DNA of 51,014 nt from contig VGVB01000017.1 in NCBI GenBank assembly GCA_016882265.1, forward strand, positions 1 to 51,014, written 5' to 3'. The notes beneath the pieces were generated by a model. The model was not told where the DNA came from. It saw only the letters and a program-made list of their open reading frames with translations, and did not search any database. Shown one piece after another: positions 26,315 through 34,939 of the stretch (positions within the stretch are counted from its first letter, which is position 1; each line of letters opens with the position of its first letter). The translations under genes were made by a program, and so were the position numbers. This stretch comes from Gammaproteobacteria bacterium. GTDB lineage: Bacteria > Pseudomonadota > Gammaproteobacteria > Steroidobacterales > Steroidobacteraceae.

Positions 26315-26974
26315 ATGAGCGAACTGAACGGCGAAGAGAAGCAGCTTGTCGACTGGCTGGCGGACATGAACGAGGACCAGGCGCTCGACCTCGCGCGGCG
26401 CATGCTGCTGCAGGACGGCCGGGATCCGCTGCGGGTGCTGGAGCTGTGCCGCATGTCGATGGACATCGTCGGCAAGCGCTTCGAGGAAGGTGAGTATTTC
26501 CTGCCGGAACTGGTGCTGGCCGGGGAAATGCTGGAACAGGTCGGCCGGATGGCGAAGCCGCTGATCAAGGATGGCGGTGGCGCACAGAAGAAGCTGGGCC
26601 GCGTGCTGATCGGTACGGTGCATGGCGACCTGCACGACATCGGCAAGAACATCGTCACGTTCATGCTCGACATCAACGGCTTCGAAGTGAAGGACATCGG
26701 CATCGACGTGCCGGTGCAGAAGTTCATCGACGAGGTCAACGAATTCCAGCCGGACGTGGTCGGCCTGTCGGGCTTCCTGACGCTGGCGTTCGACTCGATG
26801 AAGGACACGATCCGGGGATTCGAGCAGGCCGGCATCCGTGACCGGGTCAGGATCATGATCGGCGGCGGCCAGATCGACGAGACGGTACGCAGCTACACCG
26901 GGGCCGATGCTTTCGGCATCAACGCGGTCGAGGCGGTTAACCTCTGCAAGCGCTGGCTGCAGATTGCGGCCTGA
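26315..26974 (+). CDS. Methyltransferase cognate corrinoid protein
   Basis: A 219-residue MtbC/MtmC-like corrinoid protein. Residues 1-90 are the helical cap domain; residues 92-219 are the B12-binding Rossmann domain with the signature D105-L-H107-D-I-G110, where His107 is the lower cobalt ligand, then VVGLSGFLTL and MIGGGQI. It carries the methyl group between a substrate methyltransferase and a tetrahydrofolate methyltransferase. ATG 26315 was chosen over GTG 26309 because GAGGAG at 26301-26306 is correctly spaced only for it. Neighbours supply the folate half of the system; no substrate methyltransferase lies in the window. Confidence 0.92.
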   Translation: MSELNGEEKQLVDWLADMNEDQALDLARRMLLQDGRDPLRVLELCRMSMDIVGKRFEEGEYFLPELVLAGEMLEQVGRMAKPLIKDGGGAQKKLGRVLIGTVHGDLHDIGKNIVTFMLDINGFEVKDIGIDVPVQKFIDEVNEFQPDVVGLSGFLTLAFDSMKDTIRGFEQAGIRDRVRIMIGGGQIDETVRSYTGADAFGINAVEAVNLCKRWLQIAA

Positions 26975-26998
26975 GCACGGCGCGCCGGCGACGCGCTG

Positions 26999-27685
26999 AT
27001 GCCGTTGATCCGGGCCGTACAACTGTGCCAGGAGGCAGAGCGGAATCCGCCGCCCGACCTGTCGCCGGCGCGGGCCAGGCTGCGCGGCGCGGCGCTCGCG
27101 CTGCTCGAGCGTGAGGAACTGGCGCAGCCCGCTTATTGCTTCCGCCTCGTACCGCTCGACGCGCCGGCCGGATCGCCGCTGCGCGCAGGTGGCGAAGAAC
27201 TGCTGGCGGATCGCCTGCTGCCGGACTCCGGCGAGCTGACCGGGCTCGCCTGTGGCGCCTGCACGCTGGGGCCGGCACTCGAAGCGCGCATCCGGGGGCT
27301 GTTCGGCGATAGGCAGGCGGCGCTGGCGGTGGCACTCGACGAGGTAGCGAACGAGCTGGTGCTGGCGCTCGGCCGGCGCCTGTTCGACCGCATGCTGATG
27401 GAGGCGCGACGGCGCGGGCTGACGATGGCGGGCGAACTGCGGGCCGGCGATCCGGGCCTCGAGCTGGCGGCACAGCCCGCTGTGCTCCGACTCGCTGAGG
27501 CTGCGCGCATCGGCGTCGCGCTGCATGGCGGCCAGCTCCTGAAGCCGATCAAGTCGGTCACGATGGTCTGCGGGATCGGCCGCGACCTGCCTGCCAGCCA
27601 CTGGTCGCGCTGCGACGAATGCCCCTCCGCACCACGCTGCCGGCTGCGCGCGCGGACGGCTGGCGCGTCTGTTGCAGCTTTATGA
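26999..27685 (+). CDS. MetH reactivation-domain-like protein
   Basis: A 228-residue protein resembling the C-terminal activation domain of cobalamin-dependent methionine synthase, as a stand-alone gene. The late GGQLLKPIKSVTMVCGIG stretch (residues 178-195) and the following W-x-x-C-x-x-C...C cluster (SHWSRCDECPSAPRCR) are typical of the stand-alone versions that accompany corrinoid methyltransferases. The MetH domain uses AdoMet and an electron donor to remethylate oxidised cob(II)alamin. The extra C-terminal Cys may hold an Fe-S centre that delivers that electron, which is inference. No larger RACo/RamA-type activase is present, so this protein may fill that role. Confidence 0.78.
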   Translation: MPLIRAVQLCQEAERNPPPDLSPARARLRGAALALLEREELAQPAYCFRLVPLDAPAGSPLRAGGEELLADRLLPDSGELTGLACGACTLGPALEARIRGLFGDRQAALAVALDEVANELVLALGRRLFDRMLMEARRRGLTMAGELRAGDPGLELAAQPAVLRLAEAARIGVALHGGQLLKPIKSVTMVCGIGRDLPASHWSRCDECPSAPRCRLRARTAGASVAAL

Positions 27686-27698
27686 TTATGCGTATAAA
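27672..27698 (+). promoter_or_regulatory. AT-rich internal promoter-like site
   Basis: TTGCAG (27672-27677) and TATAAA (27693-27698) are 15 bases apart inside an AT-rich island at 27679-27710. Spacing is short, and the predicted start site would be only a few bases before ATG 27708, so a transcript from it would be nearly leaderless. Confidence 0.3.
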
Positions 27699-27707
27699 CA
27701 ATTAGTT

Positions 27708-28598
27708 ATGACTAAGACCTCAGAAGTATTCGATATCAGGATCATCGGTGAGCGGATCAATCCGGGCTTCCGCAGCACGCAGGCGCTGTTCGAGCAGAAG
27801 GACCTGGCCGGCATCCAGGCACTGGCGGTCCGGCAGGTCGAAGCCGGCGCGTCTGCGCTGAACGTCAACCTCGGCTCGCGGGCGATGGTCGACCAGCCGT
27901 TCCTCGTCGACGTGATCCGCGCGATCCAGGCCGTGGTCACCGTGCCGCTGTCCTTCGACGTGCCGAATACCGAGCTGTTCCGGCGGTGCCTCGCGACCTA
28001 TGACCGGCAGCGCGCCGGCGGCGAACTGCCGCTCCTCAACTCGATTACCGAGCACCGCTGGGAACCGATGGAGCTGTATCGCGAGCATCGGTTCCGCGTC
28101 ATGGTGATGGCATCCGAGAGCTGCCTCGACGGCGTGGCCCGCAACAATAAGACCGCTGCCGACATCGCCGCGACCGCCCGGCGCACGGCCCTGCGGCTGC
28201 GCGATCAGTACGGCATGCCGCTCGGGGATGTGTTCGTGGACCTGTCGGTGGCCGCGATCATCGCCGACACCGAGGGCCTCAACCGGGCGACCATCGAAGC
28301 GGTCCGGCTGATCGGTGCCGACCCGGAACTCTCCGGCCTGCACCTGATGGGCGGGCTGTCAAACATCGGCCAGCAGCTTCCGGCGAAGGCGGCGGACGGC
28401 TCGGATCTCAGGCATCAGCTCGAGAATGCATTCCTGACGCTGACTGTGCCGTACGGATTCGACACGGTGCTCGGCACGCCGTGGCGCGGGTACGCCCCGC
28501 TGCCGGAGGACAATTCCGTGCTGCAAGCCTACCGTTACTTCCTCGAGCAGACCGGCAGCAACGCGCTGCGCGCCGTGCGCCGGTTCTACCGCGCATGA
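27708..28598 (+). CDS. Pterin-binding (DHPS-like) methyltetrahydrofolate:corrinoid methyltransferase
   Basis: A 296-residue TIM-barrel protein of the AcsE/MtrH/MetH pterin-binding family. It starts with IIGERINPGF and has SFDVPN (residues 82-87), LLNS (109-112), FVDLSV and GLSNIGQ, matching family residues that hold the pterin ring and the catalytic Asn. It should transfer a methyl group between the corrinoid protein encoded two genes upstream and tetrahydrofolate. At the position of the conserved pterin-binding Asp (LDLNVGP in AcsE, by my alignment) it has ALN52VNLGS, an Asp-to-Asn change. ATG 27708 replaces the longer start at 27672, whose first residues look non-native. It overlaps the amidohydrolase gene by 4 bases. 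Confidence 0.85.
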   Translation: MTKTSEVFDIRIIGERINPGFRSTQALFEQKDLAGIQALAVRQVEAGASALNVNLGSRAMVDQPFLVDVIRAIQAVVTVPLSFDVPNTELFRRCLATYDRQRAGGELPLLNSITEHRWEPMELYREHRFRVMVMASESCLDGVARNNKTAADIAATARRTALRLRDQYGMPLGDVFVDLSVAAIIADTEGLNRATIEAVRLIGADPELSGLHLMGGLSNIGQQLPAKAADGSDLRHQLENAFLTLTVPYGFDTVLGTPWRGYAPLPEDNSVLQAYRYFLEQTGSNALRAVRRFYRA

Positions 28599-29785
28599 AG
28601 CCGGAAGCCGGCGGCGGTCGTGAGGTCATCGTCGCCGCGGAATGGTTCGACGGCGAGCGGCGGCAGACCGGGCCGGTGAGCCTCGTCGTCGCGGAGGGCC
28701 GGCTGCAGACCATCGCTGCAGGTGACCAGTCGGTCGCGCTGGCCGGTGCCGGCGCCGCGGTGACGCGCGTGCCCTTCCTGATGCCGGGACTGGTCGATGC
28801 GCATGTGCACCTGTTCCTCGACGGCGACGTCACGAATGGCGCGCTGCGTTCCGCCCATCTCAACAGGCCGTTCGACGAGCTGATGGCGACCGCGCGCGAC
28901 AGCGCGCGCCGCGCGCTGGCCTGCGGCATCACGCTGCTGCGCGATGCGGGCGACCGGCACGGAATCAACCACCGCATCCGCGCCGAGGCGCGCGGCTCGC
29001 GGGAACTGGCCCGCGTGCGCTCCGCCGGCACGGGCCTGCGGCGCCCGCAGCGTTACGGCGCGTTCATCGCCCGCGACGTGGCCGACGACGCCGCGATCCG
29101 CGCGGCGCTCGCGGCGCTCGCGCCGGACTGCGATGAGATCAAGCTGGTGCTGACCGGCATCATCGATTTCGAGGCCGGTGCCGTGACCGACCAGCCGCAG
29201 TTCGACGAGGCGGCGGCCGCGCTGATTGTCGCGCTGGCCCGCACGCTGGGCCGCAGGACGCTCGCCCATTGCAGCGGTGCGGCGGGCCTGGCGATCGCGG
29301 TTGCGGCAGGCGTCGACTCGATCGAGCACGGCTTCTTCATGGACCGCGACACGCTGGCCCGCATGCGCGACCAGCAGATCGCCTGGACCCCGACCTTCAG
29401 CCCGGTGCACTTTCAGTGGGCGCAGCCCGAGGCGTCCGGCTGGTCGGCGACGACGATCGGCCACCTGCGCCGGATCCTCGACGACCATGCCGCGCACCTG
29501 CTTCTCGCCGATGAGCTCGGCGTCCCCTTGCTGCTGGGGACTGATGCCGGCAGCATGGGCGTGGTGCACGGCACTGCGCTCCGCGAGGAAATGGACCGCT
29601 GGCTGGAGGCGGGCGTGTCGCTGGAACGCGTGCTGACGGCGGCGACGGCGGCGCCGCGGCGGCATTTCGGTCTGCCGGCGCGGCTGGCGCCGGGCGCGCC
29701 ATTCGACGCGCTCGCGCTGCCGGGCTCGCCGTTTGCCGACCGGACGGTGTTGGGGCGGCCACTGCGTGTCTGGCTTGCGGATTGA
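28595..29785 (+). CDS. Amidohydrolase, imidazolonepropionase-like
   Basis: A 396-residue metal-dependent amidohydrolase. The metal site is complete: H70-x-H72 in LVDAHVHLF, a bridging-Lys candidate in DEIKLVLTG, His in RTLAHCSGA and SIEHGFFMD, and Asp in LLLGTDAG. The substrate is unknown; a cyclic amide or amidine, such as a bicyclic folate adduct, would fit both fold and context. It is translationally coupled (ATGA) to the pterin methyltransferase and is followed by folD, so it belongs to the one-carbon operon. From memory, an imidazolonepropionase-like gene (hutI) also accompanies metF, folD and corrinoid genes in chloromethane-utilisation clusters. No histidine-degradation genes are present. 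Confidence 0.82.
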   Translation: MKPEAGGGREVIVAAEWFDGERRQTGPVSLVVAEGRLQTIAAGDQSVALAGAGAAVTRVPFLMPGLVDAHVHLFLDGDVTNGALRSAHLNRPFDELMATARDSARRALACGITLLRDAGDRHGINHRIRAEARGSRELARVRSAGTGLRRPQRYGAFIARDVADDAAIRAALAALAPDCDEIKLVLTGIIDFEAGAVTDQPQFDEAAAALIVALARTLGRRTLAHCSGAAGLAIAVAAGVDSIEHGFFMDRDTLARMRDQQIAWTPTFSPVHFQWAQPEASGWSATTIGHLRRILDDHAAHLLLADELGVPLLLGTDAGSMGVVHGTALREEMDRWLEAGVSLERVLTAATAAPRRHFGLPARLAPGAPFDALALPGSPFADRTVLGRPLRVWLAD

Positions 29786-29798
29786 CGGGGAGTCCTTG

Positions 29799-30659
29799 AT
29801 GGCGGCCATTCCGATCGACGGCACTGCACTGGCGCGGACGCTGCGCGAGGGTTTCCGGGACCGCGTGACGGCACTGGCGGCGGCGGGCCACCAGCCGGGA
29901 CTCGCGGTGCTGCTGGTCGGTGGCGACCCGGCCTCGCAGGTCTACGTGCGCAACAAGGTCAATGCCTGCGCGGCGGCCGGCCTGCTGTCCGAACGGATCT
30001 CGCTGCCGGCCGACACCGGGCCGGAGGTTCTGCTGGCGCGGATCCGCGAGCTGAATGCCGATCCGCGCATCCACGGCATCCTCGTGCAACTGCCGTTGCC
30101 GCGGCATTTCGATGAAACGGCCGTGCTCGACGCCGTCGCGCCGGACAAGGACGTGGATGGCTTCCATCCGGAGAACGTGGGCGCCCTGGTGCAGGGACGC
30201 GCCCGGTTCATTCCGTGTACGCCGTACGGCGTGCTGCGGATGCTGGAGCACGCGGGCGTGAACCCGGCCGGCCAGGAGGCGGTCGTCATCGGCCGATCGA
30301 ACATCGTCGGCAAGCCGATGGCGCTGCTGCTGACCGCACGCGATGCCACCGTCACCGTCTGTCATTCGCGCACGCGCGATCTCCGTTGCCACACCCGCCG
30401 CGCCGATCTGCTCGTCGTCGCAACGGGCCGGCCGCGCATGGTCACTGGCGACATGCTCAAGCCCGGCGCCGTCGTCATCGACGTCGGCATCAACCGCGGC
30501 GCGGACGGCAAGCTGTGCGGCGACGTCGACTACGAATCCTGCCGTGAGGTTGCCAGCCGGATCACGCCGGTGCCGGGCGGCGTCGGGCCGATGACGATCA
30601 CGATGCTGCTCGAGAACACGATCGTCGCGGCCGAGCGGCGGGCGGGGATCCGGTCGTGA
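29799..30659 (+). CDS. folD: Bifunctional methylenetetrahydrofolate dehydrogenase/methenyl cyclohydrolase
   Basis: A 286-residue FolD of family length. The enzyme interconverts methylene-, methenyl- and 10-formyl-tetrahydrofolate with NADP(H). Visible motifs are the catalytic-Lys region [68 protein letters not shown] and the C-terminal [21 protein letters not shown] 29799 has GGGGAG about 8 bases upstream and begins 13 bases after the amidohydrolase stop, so it closes the one-carbon operon. In a housekeeping context folD usually stands alone; here it would link methylene-tetrahydrofolate from the MetF fusion to formyl-tetrahydrofolate. Confidence 0.96.
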   Translation: MAAIPIDGTALARTLREGFRDRVTALAAAGHQPGLAVLLVGGDPASQVYVRNKVNACAAAGLLSERISLPADTGPEVLLARIRELNADPRIHGILVQLPLPRHFDETAVLDAVAPDKDVDGFHPENVGALVQGRARFIPCTPYGVLRMLEHAGVNPAGQEAVVIGRSNIVGKPMALLLTARDATVTVCHSRTRDLRCHTRRADLLVVATGRPRMVTGDMLKPGAVVIDVGINRGADGKLCGDVDYESCREVASRITPVPGGVGPMTITMLLENTIVAAERRAGIRS

Positions 30660-30759
30660 CCGGCGGTGGCCCCCAAGGAACATGTCGATTGCCGGCGGCG
30701 CGCGCCAGTGATGATCGCAGCCCGGCTCGCGGCCGGTATCCCCTGGTGAGGACTTCAGG

Positions 30760-31533
30760 ATGATGAGCAACTCGCTGCAGGATCGCCACGCGCTCGTCAG
30801 CGGCGGCGGGCGGGGCATGGGTGCGACGATCGCCGCCACGCTCGCGGCCCACGGCGCCCGTGTGACGCTGCTCGGCCGCTCGGCCGGACCGCTGCAGGCC
30901 ACTGTCGCGCGACTCGGTGGCTTGGCGGGCTTCGTGAGCGCCGATGTCACCGACCCGGCCGCGGTGACTGCTGCAGTTGCCGCGGCGCGCGCGCGTGCCG
31001 GCGACATCGACATCCTGGTCAACAACGCCGGGCAGGCGGTCAGCGCGCCATTTCTGAAGACCGACGCGGCCCTGTGGCAGCGGATGCTCGAGGTCAACCT
31101 GAGCGGCGTCGTGCATCTGACCCAGGCGGTGCTGCCGGCAATGATCGCGCGGGGTCACGGCCGGATCGTGAACGTGGCGAGCACGGCCGGCATGGTCGGT
31201 TATGCCTACTGCACGGCCTACTGCGCCGCCAAGCACGGTGTCATCGGCCTGACCCGCGCGCTGGCGCTCGAACTGGTGCCACACGACATCACGGTCAATG
31301 CGGTCTGCCCGGGCTACACGGACACGGAGATGGTCCGTGAGGCGATCGCGAACATCCGCGACAGGACCGGTCGCAGCGAGGCCGAAGCGCTGGCCGCGCT
31401 GGTCGCGCACAATCCGCAGCGGCGCCTGATCCGGCCCGAGGAAGTCGCCAACGCAGTGGCGTGGCTGTGCCGGCCCGGGACCGAGAGCGTTACCGGGCAG
31501 AGCATCCCGATCGCCGGTGGCGAGGTCTGCTGA
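30760..31533 (+). CDS. Short-chain dehydrogenase/reductase, 3-hydroxyacyl-CoA dehydrogenase-like
   Basis: A 257-residue classical SDR. The NAD-binding stretch is LVSGGGRGMGATIA (GxxxGxG), followed by NNAG (about residue 89), Ser of NVASTAGM and the catalytic Tyr/Lys of AYCAAKHGVIG. The SDR reduces or oxidises a hydroxyl group; near CoA-thioester genes a 3-hydroxyacyl-CoA is a reasonable substrate. It lies 100 bases after folD and ends 6 bases from the convergent enoyl-CoA hydratase. ATG 30763 is an alternative start. It could be the last gene of the one-carbon operon or a separate unit. Confidence 0.82.
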   Translation: MMSNSLQDRHALVSGGGRGMGATIAATLAAHGARVTLLGRSAGPLQATVARLGGLAGFVSADVTDPAAVTAAVAAARARAGDIDILVNNAGQAVSAPFLKTDAALWQRMLEVNLSGVVHLTQAVLPAMIARGHGRIVNVASTAGMVGYAYCTAYCAAKHGVIGLTRALALELVPHDITVNAVCPGYTDTEMVREAIANIRDRTGRSEAEALAALVAHNPQRRLIRPEEVANAVAWLCRPGTESVTGQSIPIAGGEVC

Positions 31534-31539
31534 ACGGGA

Positions 31540-32298
31540 TCAGCGTCGCTGGTCGAGGAACTTCTGTACGCGGGCCTGCGTGTCGGGTACGGCGTACAGG
31601 CGGGCGGTTTCCTCGAGCTCGAGGTTGAAGCCGGCATCGCCGGGAGCCGCCGCAGCCGCGATGCAGCGCTTGGTGGCGGCCAGCGCCGCGGCCGGCAGCC
31701 CGGCGATGTGCAGGACCAGTTCGCGGGCGCGGGCCGGCAGTTCGGCGGCGGGCATCGACCATTGGACCAGGCCGAGTTCGAGGGCCTGCCTGCCGTTCAG
31801 TACCTCGGCGCCGAGTATGAGCCGCCGCGCGGTCGTCGCGCCGCACAGGCGCGTCAGGCGCTGCGTGCCGCCGGCCGCGGGCAGCAGGCCGAGCGCCGCC
31901 TCGGGCAGGCCGAGCTTCGCCTCATCGGCGGCGATGCGCAGATCGCAGGCGAGCGCCAGCTCGAAGCCGCCGCCGAGAGCCGGCCCGCCGAGCTCGGCCA
32001 CCGACACCAGCCGCGAGCGTTCGAGCTGCGCGAAGACCTGCTGCATCCGCCGCACGAACTCCACCATTGCGGCGCGGCCGGCGGCGCTGGCGAAGCGCTC
32101 CCGCAGCAACGCCAGATCGGCTCCCGCGCTGAAGGTGCGCCGGTCGCTGCGCAGGTGCAGGACGGCGACGGTTGGCAGGGCCTCGGCGGCCTGCACGGCG
32201 CCGGCGAGTGCGCTCAGCCATTCCTCGTTGATCGCATTGAGTGGCGGCCGCGACAGCGTGGCCGTGGCTACCGCGCCGGAAATCTCGCAATGGATCAT
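31540..32298 (-). CDS. Enoyl-CoA hydratase/isomerase family protein
   Basis: A 252-residue canonical crotonase. Both catalytic glutamates are in place: GGGFELALACD (near residue 110) and LPEAALGLLPAAGGTQRL (near residue 131). The oxyanion-hole segment is TFSAGADLALL. It would hydrate a 2-enoyl-CoA to a 3-hydroxyacyl-CoA. It is the last gene of a minus-strand operon with TetR, acyl-CoA dehydrogenase, an atypical crotonase and an SDR; its ATG overlaps the TetR stop by one base. Confidence 0.9.
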   Translation of the reverse strand: MIHCEISGAVATATLSRPPLNAINEEWLSALAGAVQAAEALPTVAVLHLRSDRRTFSAGADLALLRERFASAAGRAAMVEFVRRMQQVFAQLERSRLVSVAELGGPALGGGFELALACDLRIAADEAKLGLPEAALGLLPAAGGTQRLTRLCGATTARRLILGAEVLNGRQALELGLVQWSMPAAELPARARELVLHIAGLPAAALAATKRCIAAAAAPGDAGFNLELEETARLYAVPDTQARVQKFLDQRR

Positions 32299-32936
32299 CA
32301 GCGGACCCGGCGGCCCTTCGGCGTCAGGAACGGATCGATCAGTAGCGCCTGGCCCTCACGGACATAGCGGCGCAGCGTATAACGGCGCCGCCAGGCCCAG
32401 CTTTTCAGCGCCCAGGCGTGCGCGAACAGCACGTACTGGTACACCAGCAGCGGCACGTTGACCCGGCGCAGGTAGCCGGCCCGCACGCAGTCCGCGACGC
32501 AGGCTTCGAGCAGCCGGTTGGTCCGCCGTTCGCCCGCCATGATGTAACGCCGCCGTTCGGGCCGCAGCGACTTGGTCGAGCGGTAGGTGAGAACGGTCGC
32601 TTCGCGCAGCCGGTCGATCACCGCGCAGTAGGCCGCGAACGCGGCGCGCAGTCGCGCCAGCGGATGCGTGACGCCGGCGAGTGCGCGCGGAATCTCGCGC
32701 TCGTAGGTCTCGAGTACGCTGGTCAGCGCCAGGAACAGGATGTCGTCCTTGTCGCGGAAGTACTGGTAGACGAGGCCGACGCTGATGCCGGCCGCGCGCG
32801 CGATCTGCTGGATCGTCGTGACGTAGTAACCGTGCTCCGAGAACAACCGGACCGCCGCCCGGACGATCTCGGCGCGGCGTTGCTCGACCAGCGCCGGGTC
32901 ACCGATCCGTGCCTCGACGTCGGCCGGCGACTTCAT
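32298..32936 (-). CDS. TetR-family regulator of the CoA-thioester operon
   Basis: A 212-residue TetR repressor. The N-terminal DNA-binding domain (residues about 17-65) reads [20 protein letters not shown], then [20 protein letters not shown], a standard TetR helix-turn-helix. The C-terminal part is the effector domain. ATG 32936 overlaps the acyl-CoA dehydrogenase stop (ATGA), so the regulator is cotranscribed with its likely targets. The palindrome at 35709-35728, at the head of the operon, is the obvious operator. Confidence 0.88.
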   Translation of the reverse strand: MKSPADVEARIGDPALVEQRRAEIVRAAVRLFSEHGYYVTTIQQIARAAGISVGLVYQYFRDKDDILFLALTSVLETYEREIPRALAGVTHPLARLRAAFAAYCAVIDRLREATVLTYRSTKSLRPERRRYIMAGERRTNRLLEACVADCVRAGYLRRVNVPLLVYQYVLFAHAWALKSWAWRRRYTLRRYVREGQALLIDPFLTPKGRRVR

Positions 32937-34105
32937 GGTTTGTCGTCGAGCAACGTGCTGGCGATCACCAGTTTCTGGACCTCGCTGGTGCCCTCGTAGA
33001 TCCGCAGGGCGCGGATCTCGCGGTACAGGCTCTCGACCGGCATGCCGTGGACGACGCCGAGCCCGCCGAACAACTGCACCGCGGAGTCGATCACGCGCTG
33101 CGCGGCCTCGGTCGCCTGCAGCTTGGCCATCGCGGCCTCGCGGGTGATGCGGCGCTGCTGCGTATCCCGGGTCCAGGCGGCGCGATACACCAGCAGTGCG
33201 GCGCTGTCGACTTCCAGCGCCATCTCGGCGATGCGCGCCTGGGTCAGCTGGAACTCGGCCAGCCGGCGCCCGAAGACCGAGCGTTCGCGAACGCGTCGGA
33301 TGGCCTCGTCGAGCGCGCGGCGGGCCATGCCGAGCGCGGCGGCACCGACCGTGGTGCGGAACACGTCGAGGGTCGCCATCGCGACGGCGAAGCCGCGACC
33401 GGCCTCGCCGAGCAGCGCTGAGCCGGGGAGGCGGCAATCGCGTAGCCGCAGCGTCGCCAGTGGGTGCGGGGCGATCACCCGGATCCGCGCCTCGACCTCG
33501 AAACCGGGCGTGCCCGCATCGACCAGGAAGGCGGAGATGCCGCGGGCGCCGGGCGCCTCGCCGCTGCGCGCGAACACGACATAGTGATCGGCGAGGCCGC
33601 CGTTCGAGATCCAGGTCTTGACGCCATCGAGGCGCCAGCCATCGCCGTCGCGCCGGGCGCTGGTGGTCATGGCTGCGACATCGCTGCCGGCGTCGGGCTC
33701 GGACAGCGCGAACGCGGCGATGCGCTCGCCCGCGATGACGCCGGGCAGCACGTGGCGGCGCTGTTCCGCGCTGCCGAACAACGAGATCGGGCCGGTGCCG
33801 AGACCCTGCATCGCGAAGACGAAGTCGACCAGCCCGGAGTGGCGCGCCAGCGTGTCCCGGGACAGGGCCAGCAGCCGCACGTCGAAGCGTCCGGCCGGAT
33901 CGGTGACGCAGCACGGCTGCAGGAAGCCGCCGCCGCCGAGCAGGCGGGCGATCGCCCGGCAGGCGGTATCGAGCGCGGCGTCGTCGGCCGGCTCCTGTTC
34001 GAAGCCGGCCAGTTCAGCGCTCGCGAACTCGGCCAGCCGGCGGGCCTGCTCACGGTGGCCGTCCGTGAAGAACGGCCACTCGAGGAAGTCGAGGCCGGCG
34101 CTCAG
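32933..34105 (-). CDS. Acyl-CoA dehydrogenase, probable CTG start
   Basis: A 390-residue FAD-dependent acyl-CoA dehydrogenase of normal length. Family stretches are [15 protein letters not shown] and [12 protein letters not shown] (FAD site), [14 protein letters not shown] and [15 protein letters not shown]; the C-terminal [11 protein letters not shown] is the usual region of the catalytic base or its structural neighbour. No ATG, GTG or TTG starts the conserved part. The frame is open upstream, but the family-like sequence begins at [11 protein letters not shown], preceded by a CTG (34105-34103) that overlaps the upstream TGA as CTGA and has GAGGG a few bases before it. CTG initiation coupled to the preceding gene is my reading. 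It introduces the double bond in a beta-oxidation-like sequence. Confidence 0.85.
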   Translation of the reverse strand: MSAGLDFLEWPFFTDGHREQARRLAEFASAELAGFEQEPADDAALDTACRAIARLLGGGGFLQPCCVTDPAGRFDVRLLALSRDTLARHSGLVDFVFAMQGLGTGPISLFGSAEQRRHVLPGVIAGERIAAFALSEPDAGSDVAAMTTSARRDGDGWRLDGVKTWISNGGLADHYVVFARSGEAPGARGISAFLVDAGTPGFEVEARIRVIAPHPLATLRLRDCRLPGSALLGEAGRGFAVAMATLDVFRTTVGAAALGMARRALDEAIRRVRERSVFGRRLAEFQLTQARIAEMALEVDSAALLVYRAAWTRDTQQRRITREAAMAKLQATEAAQRVIDSAVQLFGGLGVVHGMPVESLYREIRALRIYEGTSEVQKLVIASTLLDDKP

Positions 34106-34920
34106 TTGCCCTCGAATTTGGGCTGCTCCTTCTTCACGAAAGCATGATACGCGCGGCCGAAGTCTCTGGTCTGCATGCAGATGGCCTGGGCCTCGGCCTC
34201 GGTCTCGAGCGCCTGTTCGATCGACAGGCTCCATTCCTGGTGCAGGCACTTCTTGGTCATGGCATGGCCGAAGGCCGGACCGTCGGCCAGTGTGCGGGCC
34301 AGGTCCCAGGCGCGTGCCAGCAGGTTCTCGCGCGGCACGACGTCGTTGAAGAAGCCCCACGCCTGGCCCTCGGCCGCGGACATCACCCGGCCGGTGTAGA
34401 GCAGCTCGGCGGCCCGGCCCTGGCCGATGATCCGCGGCAGGATCGCGCAGGCGCCCATGTCGCAGCCGGCCAGGCCGACGCGGGTGAACAGGAACGCGGT
34501 CTTCGACTCGGGCGTCGCGTAACGCAGATCGGAGGCCATCGCCAGGATCGCCCCCGCGCCGGCGCAGACGCCATCGACCGCGGCGATGACCGGCTGCGGG
34601 CAGTTGCGCATCTCCTTGACCAGGTCGCCGGTCATGCGCGTGAAGTACAGCAGCTCCGGCATCTCCATGCCGACCAGCGGGCCGATGATCTCATGCACAT
34701 CGCCGCCGGAGCAGAAGTTGTTGCCGGCGCCGGTCACGATCACCGCGCGCACGTCGTCGGCGAACTGCAGCCGGTGGAAGGTGTCGCGCATCTCGGCATA
34801 GCTGTCGAAGGTGATCGGGTTCTTGCGCTCCGGGCGGTTCAGCGTCAGTGTGGCGACCCGGTCGCGCACCTGCCAGCCGAAGTGCTGTGGCTGCCATTCC
34901 GCCGCTTGCAGTCGGTACAT
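34102..34920 (-). CDS. Atypical crotonase-family protein (enoyl-CoA hydratase family)
   Basis: A 272-residue crotonase-fold protein with the oxyanion-hole motif [14 protein letters not shown]. The two usual catalytic Glu positions differ: the first reads [11 protein letters not shown] instead of GGGxE, and the second [12 protein letters not shown] instead of PE..LG..P..GG. The Asp of GCDMG is the natural catalytic candidate. From memory, this subfamily occurs in CoA-dependent 2-aminobenzoate or salicylate degradation clusters; that relationship is unproven here. ATG 34920 is preferred to a TTG at 34947 because of GGGAGA just upstream. It lies 19 bases after the SDR stop. Confidence 0.82.
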   Translation of the reverse strand: MYRLQAAEWQPQHFGWQVRDRVATLTLNRPERKNPITFDSYAEMRDTFHRLQFADDVRAVIVTGAGNNFCSGGDVHEIIGPLVGMEMPELLYFTRMTGDLVKEMRNCPQPVIAAVDGVCAGAGAILAMASDLRYATPESKTAFLFTRVGLAGCDMGACAILPRIIGQGRAAELLYTGRVMSAAEGQAWGFFNDVVPRENLLARAWDLARTLADGPAFGHAMTKKCLHQEWSLSIEQALETEAEAQAICMQTRDFGRAYHAFVKKEQPKFEGN

Positions 34921-34939
34921 GCTGCTCTCTCCCTGATTC

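Noticed and set aside
28595..29785. Amidohydrolase as histidine-degradation HutI
   Set aside because: No hutH, hutU or hutG is nearby, and the gene is translationally coupled to a folate/corrinoid operon, so the histidine role is unlikely.
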